Of a DNA stretch of 64,000 bases, positions 26,553 to 34,889 are shown in pieces. A model generated the notes under the pieces. The model searched no databases. It had not been told where the DNA came from and saw only the letters and a program-made list of their open reading frames with translations. Position 1 is the first letter of the stretch; the number at the start of each line of letters is the position of its first letter. Location of the stretch: positions 1 to 64,000 of the forward strand of contig JALEJI010000060.1 of assembly GCA_022769825.1 (NCBI GenBank), read 5' to 3'. A program made the translations under genes and the position numbers. This stretch comes from Prevotella sp. Lineage in GTDB: Bacteria > Bacteroidota > Bacteroidia > Bacteroidales > Bacteroidaceae.

Positions 26553-27425
26553 ATGAGTAAATTCTTTCCAGAGTCAGAGCTCGTCATAAACAATGACGGC
26601 TCTGTTTTCCATCTTCATATCAAGCCTGAGCAACTTGCCGACAAGGTCGTCCTTGTTGGCGACCAGGGCAGGGTAGGGCTTGTGGCCTCACATTTCGACA
26701 GCAAGGAATGTGAGATTTCCAATCGTGAGTTCCACTCGATAACGGGAACTTATAAAGGCAAGCGCGTCACGGCCCTCAGCACGGGCATCGGGTGCGACAA
26801 CATCGACATAGTGCTCAATGAGCTTGACGCGTTGGCTAACATCGACTTCGCCTCACGCACGGAGAAGCCTACGCACCGCGCCCTCACCCTTGTCAGGGTT
26901 GGCACTTGTGGAGGCCTTCAACCCAACACGCCTTGTGGCACGTACATTGCGAGCGTAAAGAGCATCGGCTTTGACGGACTGCTCAACTTCTACGCTGGCA
27001 GGGATGAGGCGAGCGACTTGAAACTTGAAGACGCCTTCAAACGGCACGTGGGATGGAACGACAAGATGGGCAATCCTTACGTGGCATCGGCCGACGCTGA
27101 GCTGCTCGACCGCATTGCCGGCGACGACATGGTGCGTGGCATCACTGTGGCTTGTGGCGGATTCTTCGGACCTCAAGGCCGCCAGCTTCGCCTGCCATTG
27201 ATGGCGCCAGGGCTCAACGAGAAGATAGAGAGCTTTGAGTATGAGGGATTGCGTATAGACAACTTCGAGATGGAGTCGTCGGCGTTGGCCGGTCTCTCCG
27301 CGCTGATGGGGCATCACGCCATGACTTGTTGCATGGTGATAGCCAATCGTCGCGCCAAGAAGATGGAGACCGACTATAAGGGCGACATCGATGGACTTAT
27401 CGTGCGCGTGCTCGACAGGATTTGA
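26553..27425 (+). CDS. Nucleoside phosphorylase (uridine phosphorylase-like)
   Basis: A 290-residue enzyme of the PNP/UDP phosphorylase family. GDQGRVGLVASHF supplies the phosphate-binding Gly/Arg region. STGIGCDNIDIVLNELDAL, VRVGTCGGLQ and NFEMESSALAGLSALMG are the family motifs, the last containing the ribose-contacting Met-Glu. It cleaves nucleosides with phosphate to give base plus ribose-1-phosphate; the preference for uridine over others is inferred from overall similarity. A terminator follows at 27459. Confidence 0.88.
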   Translation: MSKFFPESELVINNDGSVFHLHIKPEQLADKVVLVGDQGRVGLVASHFDSKECEISNREFHSITGTYKGKRVTALSTGIGCDNIDIVLNELDALANIDFASRTEKPTHRALTLVRVGTCGGLQPNTPCGTYIASVKSIGFDGLLNFYAGRDEASDLKLEDAFKRHVGWNDKMGNPYVASADAELLDRIAGDDMVRGITVACGGFFGPQGRQLRLPLMAPGLNEKIESFEYEGLRIDNFEMESSALAGLSALMGHHAMTCCMVIANRRAKKMETDYKGDIDGLIVRVLDRI

Positions 27426-27458
27426 ATCGTTGCAAAACACGTGATACATACAAATACA

Positions 27459-27494
27459 AAAAAGCCATCCATCAAAAGATGAATGGCTTTTTTG
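27459..27494 (+). terminator. Intrinsic terminator of the nucleoside phosphorylase
   Basis: AAAAAGCCATCCATC and GATGAATGGCTTTTTT form a stem of about 13 bp around an AAAA loop, with one mismatch, followed by a T-run. It abuts the 3' end of the first tRNA-Asp gene on the other strand and may also end the tRNA transcript. Confidence 0.8.
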
Positions 27495-27568
27495 CGGTGC
27501 GTACGAGATTCGAACTCGTGACCTCCTGCGTGACAGGCAGGCATTCTAACCAACTGAACTAACGCACC
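27495..27568 (-). tRNA. tRNA-Asp (GTC), copy 2 in transcription order
   Basis: On the minus strand the acceptor stem is GGTGCGT/ACGCACC, with discriminator G and no encoded CCA. The anticodon stem CCTGC/GCAGG holds loop CTGTCAC with anticodon GTC. The T loop TTCGAATC is canonical. It is identical to the copy at 27596-27669, from which it is separated by 27 nt. Confidence 0.95.
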
Positions 27569-27595
27569 CTGCTGGGTAAAAAGTGATAAAGCTTG

Positions 27596-27669
27596 CGGTG
27601 CGTACGAGATTCGAACTCGTGACCTCCTGCGTGACAGGCAGGCATTCTAACCAACTGAACTAACGCACC
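27596..27669 (-). tRNA. tRNA-Asp (GTC), copy 1 in transcription order
   Basis: Same sequence as 27495-27568: acceptor GGTGCGT/ACGCACC, anticodon GTC. It lies first after the promoter at 27698-27731, so the two are probably processed from one transcript. Confidence 0.95.
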
Positions 27670-27678
27670 TTGTTGGCT

Positions 27679-28263
27679 TTATTTCCTTTTTGCGAGTGCA
27701 AAGGTAGTAAGTTTTTTTTTATCCCACAAAACTTTTGCACGTTTTTTTACAAAAAAATGCATTAGATAGACATTATGGTACTTATCGCCATCAAAAAGCC
27801 AGTCTTTCAGCTCTGCGTCACGCTCAAAGCCAGTATCGTCAAAGAGTTTTACGCAACTTGTGTTGTCCACGCTCATATATACATATAGTTGATGAATGTG
27901 TATGATTCTTTGGGCATAATTGATGAGTTCCAGCAGCGCTGCCTTCCCATAGCCTTGTTCGCGGTATTCTTTTCTTATGATGATTCCTATCTCTGCCCGT
28001 TTGTGTTGTGGATTGAAGTTGAACAAGTCTATCATGCCGATAAACTCCCCGCTCTTATTGGTCACGATCAGCCTTACCTGCTTGTCGGTGTAGATGTCGC
28101 CAGTGGCATTGGCTATGAACTCATGCAAGACGAAGCGAGAATATGGCGTGTTGACATCAGTAACGCTCCATGTGTCGTGGTCGTTCTCGATGGCATACAT
28201 CATGTCAAGGTCTTCTGGCTCCATGGCCCTAAGGATGACATCAGGCAGTTTGTTTTCTCTCAT
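27679..28263 (-). CDS. GNAT family N-acetyltransferase (SpeG-like)
   Basis: A 194-residue acetyltransferase. Motif A, which binds acetyl-CoA, is visible as EYREQGYGKAALLELINYA (R/Q-x-x-G-x-G/A). LRAMEPEDLDMMYAIEND and MSVDNTSCVKLFDDTGF are typical of the SpeG-like subgroup that acetylates spermidine or protein N-termini; the substrate is not known. The last 17 or so codons overlap the tRNA-Asp promoter, and the basic tail (KKRAKVLWDKKK) is probably not part of the fold. It is on the same strand as the tRNAs. Confidence 0.85.
   Translation of the reverse strand: MRENKLPDVILRAMEPEDLDMMYAIENDHDTWSVTDVNTPYSRFVLHEFIANATGDIYTDKQVRLIVTNKSGEFIGMIDLFNFNPQHKRAEIGIIIRKEYREQGYGKAALLELINYAQRIIHIHQLYVYMSVDNTSCVKLFDDTGFERDAELKDWLFDGDKYHNVYLMHFFVKKRAKVLWDKKKLTTFALAKRK
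27698..27731 (-). promoter_or_regulatory. Promoter of the tRNA-Asp pair
   Basis: Minus strand: TTTTG (27727-27731), 20 nt, then TACCTTTGC (27698-27706). This is a full match to the Bacteroidota promoter, 29 nt upstream of the first tRNA. It lies inside the 3' end of the GNAT reading frame. Confidence 0.8.
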
Positions 28264-28347
28264 TCTTATTATATATGTATCTTGCGTCGTATTCGCCCTT
28301 CATTCTTCACACTTTACTCCTCGCTCTTCGTTCTTCCCTCTTCATTC

Positions 28348-29529
28348 TTAACTCTTAAAAGTCTCATGGTCGGTGATGATCATGTCTTCGTCGGGGTGGT
28401 ACACCGCAATGAATGCCTTGGTACCATAATAGTCGTGCATGGCAGACAGAATGTCGGAGTAGGAAAATGCGGATGAGTCAAAGGTAATGTAGGTCCTGGG
28501 GCCCTTTTGACGCGGCAAGGTGGTCTTTAAGAAGTTGGTGTTGGCATCATGAAACTCGGCCCATAATCCCTTCTCAGAAACGAACTGCTGGCATTTCTTC
28601 ATGTTGCTTGCGCTGACATGGATGATAAAAAAACTGTCTTGAATGTTATCGTCGACAAAGCCTAAGTTTTTTCGTGTTTTCTTGAACGCCACGGCACAAA
28701 GTGCTATCATGGCTTTCGTGTTGACGGCAAGCCCTAAGAATGGCAGTAACAGCCTGCCCATGCCTTTGTAGTGCTTCTTGCAGAAGATGAGCATGGCCTT
28801 GTAGAACACGTGTACATAGCGGAAACTTGACTTCTGTGTCGACTCTCCCTTGTAATGAAGAATGCGTAATGGCAAATACCAGTTTTCCCAACCGCCTTTC
28901 AGCAATCGGTAGCTTAGGTCTACGTCCTCGCCGTACATGAAGAAGCTCTCGTCGAGCAGTCCTATTTGTTCCAAAGCCGCACGCCTGATAAGAAAGAAAG
29001 CCCCGCTGATGATTTCTATCCTTGCCTCTTTGTCCCAAGGCAACCAACTCATGTAGTAGCGTCCTGTGTGCTTGCCTTGGGGAAAACGGGAGCAGAGCCC
29101 GGTGAACTTGAATAGTGCCGTCAGTGGAGTGGGGATGCCACGCCGAGACTCCTTTGCGTCTGTGCCATCCGCGTTTGTCATCCTCGCCCCGGCGCCACCG
29201 GCTTGCGGATGCGTCTCCATGAACGCGATGGCGCTGCGAATCGTGTTTTCTGCCACTATGGTGTCGGGGTTGAGCAATAGCACATATTTGCCTTTGCTCA
29301 GCCTTATGGCGTGGTTGTTGCCCTTGGCGAAACCCAAATTGTGGTTGCTGCTTATAAACTTGACATCCTTAAACTGTGGTTGAAGGCATTTGATAGTCTC
29401 GTCGTGGGAATGATTGTCAAACACTATCACCTCAGCGTCGATGTCCTTTAAGGATTTACGTAGCGACGTGAGACATTGCCATAGATAATCCTTGACATTA
29501 TAGCTTACTATGATAACTGACAGCAACAT
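28348..29529 (-). CDS. Glycosyltransferase family 2
   Basis: A 393-residue GT-A fold transferase. The N-terminus LLSVIIVSYNVKDYLWQCL is the nucleotide-binding strand; VIVFDNHSHDETI and LLLNPDTIVAENTI hold the DxD-type and conserved acidic residues; EDVDLSYRLLKGGWENWY supplies the ED and QxxRW-like region. Such enzymes resemble rhamnosyltransferases that build surface polysaccharide. The start at 29529 is one base after the stop of the upstream membrane protein, which excludes the longer open frame to 29598. The C-terminal 130 residues are unlike the family core and unassigned. Confidence 0.88.
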   Translation of the reverse strand: MLLSVIIVSYNVKDYLWQCLTSLRKSLKDIDAEVIVFDNHSHDETIKCLQPQFKDVKFISSNHNLGFAKGNNHAIRLSKGKYVLLLNPDTIVAENTIRSAIAFMETHPQAGGAGARMTNADGTDAKESRRGIPTPLTALFKFTGLCSRFPQGKHTGRYYMSWLPWDKEARIEIISGAFFLIRRAALEQIGLLDESFFMYGEDVDLSYRLLKGGWENWYLPLRILHYKGESTQKSSFRYVHVFYKAMLIFCKKHYKGMGRLLLPFLGLAVNTKAMIALCAVAFKKTRKNLGFVDDNIQDSFFIIHVSASNMKKCQQFVSEKGLWAEFHDANTNFLKTTLPRQKGPRTYITFDSSAFSYSDILSAMHDYYGTKAFIAVYHPDEDMIITDHETFKS

Positions 29530-29530
29530 T

Positions 29531-29956
29531 TTATTTTTCAGAAGTCTCCATTTGGCACCTGTCTTTTGACGGATATACAAAACACAGGCACAAAACACCT
29601 ATTATGCCCATGTAGCCAAAGGCCACGTTCATGAACATGTAATAAAGCCCGCAATTGACCATCATTGGCACCGTGAGCATGCAAAGACGCACGGTGCCCC
29701 ATGTGCTGAGGGCGCGACTTGGGCTTGACGATAGCTGGCGTTTGACGAAGCCAAACTTGAACAACCGCAGAGATAGTGGAATCAGGATGATGGTTATGAG
29801 CTCCATGGCCATTGCCACGTAATATTCTGGTACCTTGTTTTCAATCCAGCCGCCAGTGAGCAGCAGGTCGTTCTCGAACAAGATAATGATGCTGAAGCAG
29901 ATGAAAATGGGAATCCAAAACTCTACGAGGAGTAGTTTTCGGGAATTGTTCATCAA
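29531..29956 (-). CDS. Uncharacterised four-helix membrane protein
   Basis: Encodes 141 residues with four hydrophobic segments (about 12-28, 43-63, 88-108 and 110-128). I do not recognise a family with confidence. It sits between recR and the glycosyltransferase, ends one base before the latter, and is probably co-transcribed with both. A GtrA-like helper role for the glycosyltransferase would fit size and topology, but the sequence motifs do not show it. Confidence 0.65.
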   Translation of the reverse strand: MMNNSRKLLLVEFWIPIFICFSIIILFENDLLLTGGWIENKVPEYYVAMAMELITIILIPLSLRLFKFGFVKRQLSSSPSRALSTWGTVRLCMLTVPMMVNCGLYYMFMNVAFGYMGIIGVLCLCFVYPSKDRCQMETSEK

Positions 29957-29990
29957 GAAAATGTATATGGTTTTGTTGGTTGTCAGACAA

Positions 29991-30599
29991 TCACTCTATT
30001 GGCGTGCGGTTCACGATGGAGCGACCGAGGGTTACCTCATCTGTATATTCCAGTTCGTTGCCCACGCTGATGCCCCTTGCTATGACTGTTTGCTTTATGT
30101 TGAAGGGCTTGAGTTGTCTCGTGATATAGAAGTTGGTGGTGTCTCCCTCCATGGTGGAACTTAGCGCGAGAATCACTTCCTTGATGCCTCCCGCGGCCAC
30201 CCTGCTTACGAGAGAGTCTATCTCTATGTCGCCCGGGCCAATGCCATCCATCGGAGAGATGATGCCACCCAACACGTGGTATAGGCCATGGTAAGCCTGT
30301 GTGTTCTCTATCGCCATGATGTCTTGCACGTTTTCCACGACACATATAGTGGAATGGTCGCGTTGCTCGTCGGAACAGATGGGACAGACATCCGTGTCGC
30401 TTATGTTATGGCAGATACGGCAATATTTTATGTCATGTCTCAGCTTGCTTATGGCGTCGGCGAATGAGTCGACAGAAGCCACTGGTTGTTTCAGGAGATG
30501 CAAGGCAAGGCGCAACGCCGTCTTGGGCCCCACGCCAGGAAGTTTGCCAAGCTCATCGGTTGCGCGCGCGAGCAACACGGATGGGTATCGCTCCATCAT
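29991..30599 (-). CDS. recR: Recombination mediator protein RecR
   Basis: A 202-residue protein with the RecR layout: helix-hairpin-helix near the start ([20 protein letters not shown]), a C4 zinc finger ([16 protein letters not shown]), and a Toprim domain ([16 protein letters not shown]). With RecO (and RecF) it loads RecA on SSB-coated gaps. Start overlaps the end of the upstream barrel gene by 4 nt. Confidence 0.96.
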   Translation of the reverse strand: MMERYPSVLLARATDELGKLPGVGPKTALRLALHLLKQPVASVDSFADAISKLRHDIKYCRICHNISDTDVCPICSDEQRDHSTICVVENVQDIMAIENTQAYHGLYHVLGGIISPMDGIGPGDIEIDSLVSRVAAGGIKEVILALSSTMEGDTTNFYITRQLKPFNIKQTVIARGISVGNELEYTDEVTLGRSIVNRTPIE

Positions 30600-31081
30600 T
30601 TGTCGAGATAGATGCCGAAGCCGAGGCGAAGGCCTATGGTGGAGTAGTCGGAGTGCTTCTTAATGCTTTGCTGGTAGTAGATGCTTGGCTCAATGGTTAT
30701 GGTGTGGCTCAAGAAGAAAGCGTAACCCACCTCTATGCCAGGCATGAAGTCGTTGTAGCCTTTCGAGTGAACATACTTGGCATTGGCACCGAGGAAGATG
30801 CCGTTCTGCGTGATGTAATAACGACCGCCCACGCCAAGGCTGAGGGCGTTGCTTTGCTCTTTTCCCGGGTGGTTGAAGCCGGCTTGGGCGTAAGCCAGTA
30901 AGTTGTCGGCGGCGAAGAGGCCTGCCTGCGCGTTGATACCGAATTTAGCCTCGTTTATGCCGTTGTAGCTGAGGTCAAGTCCGGAGAGTGAGGCGCCGAT
31001 ATATGTCTTTCCCTGTTCAAACTGCGCGCTTGCCGAGATGGTGGCAAGCACGGCGATGATTAAAGTGAGAACCTTTTTCAT
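30596..31081 (-). CDS. Small outer-membrane beta-barrel protein
   Basis: A 161-residue exported protein: signal peptide [19 protein letters not shown], then alternating beta strands ([33 protein letters not shown]) ending in [12 protein letters not shown]. The pattern is that of an eight-stranded OmpX/OprF-like barrel. It overlaps recR by 4 nt; this linkage probably reflects co-transcription, not shared function. Confidence 0.8.
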   Translation of the reverse strand: MKKVLTLIIAVLATISASAQFEQGKTYIGASLSGLDLSYNGINEAKFGINAQAGLFAADNLLAYAQAGFNHPGKEQSNALSLGVGGRYYITQNGIFLGANAKYVHSKGYNDFMPGIEVGYAFFLSHTITIEPSIYYQQSIKKHSDYSTIGLRLGFGIYLDK

Positions 31082-31157
31082 GATATGCGGAATTAAGATG
31101 ATAAATTCGTTTGTCGGTGAGTAACGTTATTGTCGTGACAGCCATGGTCGCGTCATG

Positions 31158-32045
31158 TCAGAATCTCAGTTCCTTGAGTATGTCGGCCATCTTCTGCTTC
31201 GTCTCGATGTTTGTCGGTACAAGGGGCAGGCGAAGCACATTCTCTATTAATCCCATGTCGTTGAGCAACGCTTTCACGCCGGCTGGGTTGCCATCGATAA
31301 AGAGCAACTTGTAGAGCTCGGTGAACATGTGGTGAATCTTGCGCGCCGGCTCGTATTCGCCGTTGAACTCCAGGCGTATCATTCTTGAGAACTCCTTTGG
31401 CAGGGCGTTGCCAATGACGGAGATGACGCCTATCGCGCCGCTTGCTATCATGGAGAATGTCAGAGCGTCGTCGCCACTGATGACATCGAAGTGGCGTGGC
31501 TTGTTCTTCAATATCTCGTCAACCTGCTCCAGGCTGCCAGAGGCCTCCTTGATGCCGACGATGTTTGGGAACTCCGTGGCCAAGCGCACGGTAGTGGTGG
31601 CTTTCATGTTGACCCCCGTGCGTCCCGGCACGTTGTACATCACAATTGGCAATGGCGCGTTCTGCGCTATGGCCTTGAAGTGCTGGTATAAGCCTTCTTG
31701 CGATGGCTTGTTGTAGAATGGGCAAATGCTCAATATTCCGTCAATGCCGCTCCAGTCTGTCGACTTCATCTCTTCGATGACCGCGGCAGTGTTGTTTCCG
31801 CCGCAATATTTCAGCAAAGGGACGCGTCCTTTGTTGACGTCCTTTATTACCTCGGTTATCTTGTCTTTCTCTTCTCGAGTGAGGCATGGGGCCTCAGCGG
31901 TCGTAGCGAGTATGCATAGGAAGTCGGCATTGTTGTTTATCTGGTAGTCCACGAGTTTAGCGAGGGCCTTATAGTCGACCTCTCCCTCTTTTGTGAACGG
32001 TGTTATTAAAGCAATGCCTAATCCCTTGAAAATGTTCTGTGCCAT
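31158..32045 (-). CDS. dapA: 4-hydroxy-tetrahydrodipicolinate synthase
   Basis: A 295-residue TIM-barrel enzyme of the DapA/NAL family. The Schiff-base lysine is in GIKEASGS, and MYNVPGRTGVNM contains the catalytic Tyr. The Thr-Thr pair appears in ATTAEAPCL, a variant of the more common GTTGES. It condenses pyruvate with aspartate semialdehyde in the lysine and diaminopimelate pathway. It has its own promoter (32095-32126). Confidence 0.94.
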   Translation of the reverse strand: MAQNIFKGLGIALITPFTKEGEVDYKALAKLVDYQINNNADFLCILATTAEAPCLTREEKDKITEVIKDVNKGRVPLLKYCGGNNTAAVIEEMKSTDWSGIDGILSICPFYNKPSQEGLYQHFKAIAQNAPLPIVMYNVPGRTGVNMKATTTVRLATEFPNIVGIKEASGSLEQVDEILKNKPRHFDVISGDDALTFSMIASGAIGVISVIGNALPKEFSRMIRLEFNGEYEPARKIHHMFTELYKLLFIDGNPAGVKALLNDMGLIENVLRLPLVPTNIETKQKMADILKELRF

Positions 32046-32094
32046 TGTGTAAGAAGTTATGTTATCTCTTGGGCGCTTTAGCGTCTGTTATTTT

Positions 32095-32126
32095 GCAAAG
32101 TTAGCCTTTTTGCGTTTAATATCAAA
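32095..32126 (-). promoter_or_regulatory. Promoter of dapA
   Basis: Minus strand: TTTG (32123-32126), 19 nt, then TAACTTTGC (32095-32103), 50 nt before the dapA start and just after the stop of the DMT permease gene. Confidence 0.8.
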
Positions 32127-32135
32127 GAAAAAAAC

Positions 32136-33050
32136 TTATTTACTTCCAATAAATAGCAAAACCATGGATAAAAGTACCAACGACAAGTCGATGGCCTTGC
32201 CTTTGAGGTTGCGTTCGTGGAAGAAGATGGCCCCGAACAGAAAGCTCACGAGCACGCTACTTCGCCTGACCATGGATATTATGGAAATCATGGCGCTGGG
32301 CAGGCTGAGGGCGTAAAAATAGAGGAAGTCGGCGGCTGAGAGGAATATGCTTATCCCTATTATCGACCAGCTCCAGTGAAACCTGTCGGCCTTGCGCCGC
32401 GGAAACCAGATGATGGCGAGCATCAAGAGCATCATCGCCGATTGGTAGATGTTGTACCACGACTGCACCGCCATACGGTCAAGCCCCACGCCGCCATCAG
32501 AGGGCGAAGCCATGAGGTATTTGTCGTAAAGCCCGCTGACGGCTCCGAGTATCGCCGCCAAGACGATGCACCCAATCCACTTGTCGTGCGCGAAATTGAT
32601 GCCTTCCTTCTTGCCAGACCTGCTCAGCAAGAAGAAGGACGCGGCAGCCACCGCCACGCCGGCCCATTGCCAAGCGTTGAGCCTCTCTCCATACACCAGC
32701 AATGCCCCTATTAGCACCATCACGGGGCGAGTGGCGTTGATGGGCCCCACTATTGTCAGGGGCAGATGCTTCATGCCTATGTATCCGGCCAGCCATGAAG
32801 AGAGCACGATGACGCTCTTGAGAATGACGTAGCGGTGCATCTCCCAACCACCTCCGCCGACGTGGAAAGGACAGCTCGACGGCAACGTGCCCGTGGCGGA
32901 CAGCACAATCAAGGGCAAGAAGATGAGCGAGCAAATTACGGTGTTGATGAACAACACGGGAATGACAGCGTTGTCCTTGAGAGATTTCTTCTTGAAGGAA
33001 TCATAAAACCCCAGCAGGGTCGCTGACATGAAGGCTAATAATAACCACAT
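32136..33050 (-). CDS. EamA/DMT family transporter
   Basis: A 304-residue membrane protein with ten hydrophobic segments in two similar halves (for example LTIVGPINATRPVMVLIGAL and SLPSAMISIISMVRRSSVLV), the layout of the drug/metabolite transporter superfamily. The substrate is unknown. The second half ends in LVLLSMVLLFIGSK. Confidence 0.85.
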   Translation of the reverse strand: MWLLLAFMSATLLGFYDSFKKKSLKDNAVIPVLFINTVICSLIFLPLIVLSATGTLPSSCPFHVGGGGWEMHRYVILKSVIVLSSWLAGYIGMKHLPLTIVGPINATRPVMVLIGALLVYGERLNAWQWAGVAVAAASFFLLSRSGKKEGINFAHDKWIGCIVLAAILGAVSGLYDKYLMASPSDGGVGLDRMAVQSWYNIYQSAMMLLMLAIIWFPRRKADRFHWSWSIIGISIFLSAADFLYFYALSLPSAMISIISMVRRSSVLVSFLFGAIFFHERNLKGKAIDLSLVLLSMVLLFIGSK

Positions 33051-33076
33051 AATAATCGTCGTCTATACATGAACAA

Positions 33077-33105
33077 CCCTACCAAGGCTTGAGGTCTTGG
33101 TAGGG
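33077..33105. terminator. Intrinsic terminator between DUF3127 and the DMT gene
   Basis: CCCTACCAAG (33077-33086) and CTTGGTAGGG (33096-33105) form a perfect 10-bp stem with a 9-nt loop. It follows the DUF3127 gene on the minus strand. Confidence 0.7.
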
Positions 33106-33132
33106 TCGGGTTAAATTGTCTTGAAGCTTGGT

Positions 33133-33570
33133 TTAGAATGGCAAATCCTCACCGTTGGAGCTGTCACCGCCGTTAAGAGGGTCTTGCGTGGTCTGCTGCG
33201 TGGTGGCTGCTGGGGAAACCGGTGCCGTGCCGCCTAATTGACTGCCTGACATTGGCGGAACGCCGGCGTTCACCGCGTTAGGGTCAACGTGGTCGCATTG
33301 ATAGCAATTGATGTCGTTGAAATAACGGTCTTGCCATGCGTGGGCGTTGATGTCAAGCCACACGTGTACGGTGTCGCCTTGGTGAATGTTGAATTGCGCT
33401 ATCCTGTCAGCGCCAAACACGTGGAAAAGGCACGCGCGAGGATATTGATCCTTTGTCTGGATGACGAACTCTTGCGATTTCCAAGCATTGCCGGTGCGCT
33501 GTGATGTGCCTTCCTTGGCGGGATACTCTTTTATGATTACGCCTTCAACTTCTATTCCTTGTAAAGCCAT
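33133..33570 (-). CDS. DUF3127 OB-fold protein with SSB-like C-terminal tip
   Basis: Encodes 145 residues. The first 100 match the DUF3127 family (GNAWKSQEFVIQTKDQYPRA, HQGDTVHVWLDINAHAW), which has an OB-like beta pattern. A Pro/Thr/Gln-rich linker follows, and the protein ends SSNGEDLPF. This resembles the acidic tip of single-stranded DNA-binding proteins (DDDIPF) that recruits repair and replication partners. The gene diverges from dnaN, 191 nt away. A ssDNA role is inference; classical SSB residues were not checked in detail. Confidence 0.8.
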   Translation of the reverse strand: MALQGIEVEGVIIKEYPAKEGTSQRTGNAWKSQEFVIQTKDQYPRACLFHVFGADRIAQFNIHQGDTVHVWLDINAHAWQDRYFNDINCYQCDHVDPNAVNAGVPPMSGSQLGGTAPVSPAATTQQTTQDPLNGGDSSNGEDLPF

Positions 33571-33712
33571 AGTTGTATAAATTTGAATTTGTGATTTCTG
33601 AATATTATGCGAAATTAGAGAAAAAATCGCTTATGACAAAGCGTTTGGCGATTAAAAAATGAAAAAAATGAAAAAGCCTTTTCGTTTTCCGACCATTTCA
33701 ATAAATAATATG

Positions 33713-33720
33713 TATCTTTG
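33713..33720 (+). promoter_or_regulatory. Promoter -7 element of dnaN
   Basis: TATCTTTG (33713-33720) lies 41 nt before the dnaN ATG. The -33 region is T-rich (CGTTTTCC) but has no exact TTG. A weaker minus-strand match (TAATTTCGC, 33609-33617) may serve DUF3127. Confidence 0.6.
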
Positions 33721-33761
33721 TGCGATAAATAATAGTAGAATATAACAAAACTAAAGATACG

Positions 33762-34886
33762 ATGAGATTCACACTTTCCAGCACGGTTCTCAACAGCCGT
33801 TTGCAAACCCTTGCGAAGGTCATCAACAGCAAGAACTCCCTTGCTATTCTTGAGAGTTTCCTCTTCCAAGTCCACGATGGCAAGATGGAAGTCACGGCCT
33901 CCGACAGTGAAAACCTTATGAGGACCATTATTCCTCTTGACGAGTGCGACGCGGAAGGCAAATTCGCCATCCCCAACCGCACGGTCCTTGACGCGGTGAA
34001 GGAGCTGCCTGAGCAGCCTCTCACGTTCGAGGTCAACCCTGAGACTTATGAGGTGGCTATTGAGTACCAGAACGGACGATACAACTTCACGGCCCAGGAC
34101 GCGGAGGAATACCCGCAAAAGGAACCTATTGGCGGCGATGCCAAGACGCTGACCGTCAATGCCAAGGTGTTGTGCGAGAACATCAACCGCACGCTCTTCG
34201 CTACCGACAACAACGACATTCGCCCGGTGATGAACGGTATCTATTTCGACCTCCTTCCCGACTGCCTCGCTTTCGTGGCTTCGGATGGCCACAAGCTCGT
34301 GCGTTGCCGTTACATGGACATCCAAAGCGAGACTCACGATTCTTTCATCCTTCCAAAGAAGCCGGCAATGCTCCTGCGTGCCGTTCTCGACAAGAGCGAG
34401 GACGATGTCGTCGTCAAGTTCAATTCCAATTGCGCCGAGTTCCATTTCCAGGGCGGCATGCTTTCGAGCACCCTTATCGAGGGCGTGTTCCCCAACTATA
34501 ATGCCGCCATACCTACCGACAATGCAAACGAGCTCGTCATCGACCGTAAGGCCCTCCTTGGCGCCATTCGCCGCGTGTTGCCGTTCGCGAGCATGAGCTC
34601 TCAGCTCATAAGGTTCCATCTCGACAATGGTTGCCTTGAGCTGTCGTCTGAAGACCTCGACTTTGCCACAAGCGCGAAGGAAAAGATCGTTTGCGAATAC
34701 AATGGCGTGCCATTGCAGATCGGGTTCCGTGGCGACTTCTTCTCAGAGATTCTTAACAGCATAACGACTGATGAAATCAGGATGCTTCTTGGCGACCCAA
34801 GCCGTGCCGGTGTCATCTATCCCACTGAGCAGCCCAAGGACCAGGATGTACTGATGTTGATCATGCCATTGCTTTTGGGTGAGTAA
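33762..34886 (+). CDS. dnaN: DNA polymerase III sliding clamp, beta subunit
   Basis: A 374-residue protein built of three similar clamp domains, starting MRFTLSSTVLNSRLQTLAKV and ending YPTEQPKDQDVLMLIMPLLL, where the C-terminal PxxL-type segment is typical. It forms the ring that tethers polymerase III and many repair enzymes. It is followed 3 nt later by an exonuclease gene, so clamp and proofreading-type nuclease are co-expressed. Not next to dnaA here. Confidence 0.95.
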   Translation: MRFTLSSTVLNSRLQTLAKVINSKNSLAILESFLFQVHDGKMEVTASDSENLMRTIIPLDECDAEGKFAIPNRTVLDAVKELPEQPLTFEVNPETYEVAIEYQNGRYNFTAQDAEEYPQKEPIGGDAKTLTVNAKVLCENINRTLFATDNNDIRPVMNGIYFDLLPDCLAFVASDGHKLVRCRYMDIQSETHDSFILPKKPAMLLRAVLDKSEDDVVVKFNSNCAEFHFQGGMLSSTLIEGVFPNYNAAIPTDNANELVIDRKALLGAIRRVLPFASMSSQLIRFHLDNGCLELSSEDLDFATSAKEKIVCEYNGVPLQIGFRGDFFSEILNSITTDEIRMLLGDPSRAGVIYPTEQPKDQDVLMLIMPLLLGE

Positions 34887-34889
34887 GCC

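Noticed and set aside
27495..27669. Integrase attachment site in the tandem tRNA-Asp genes
   Set aside because: The duplication is of whole tRNA genes 101 nt apart with no integrase or foreign island near.
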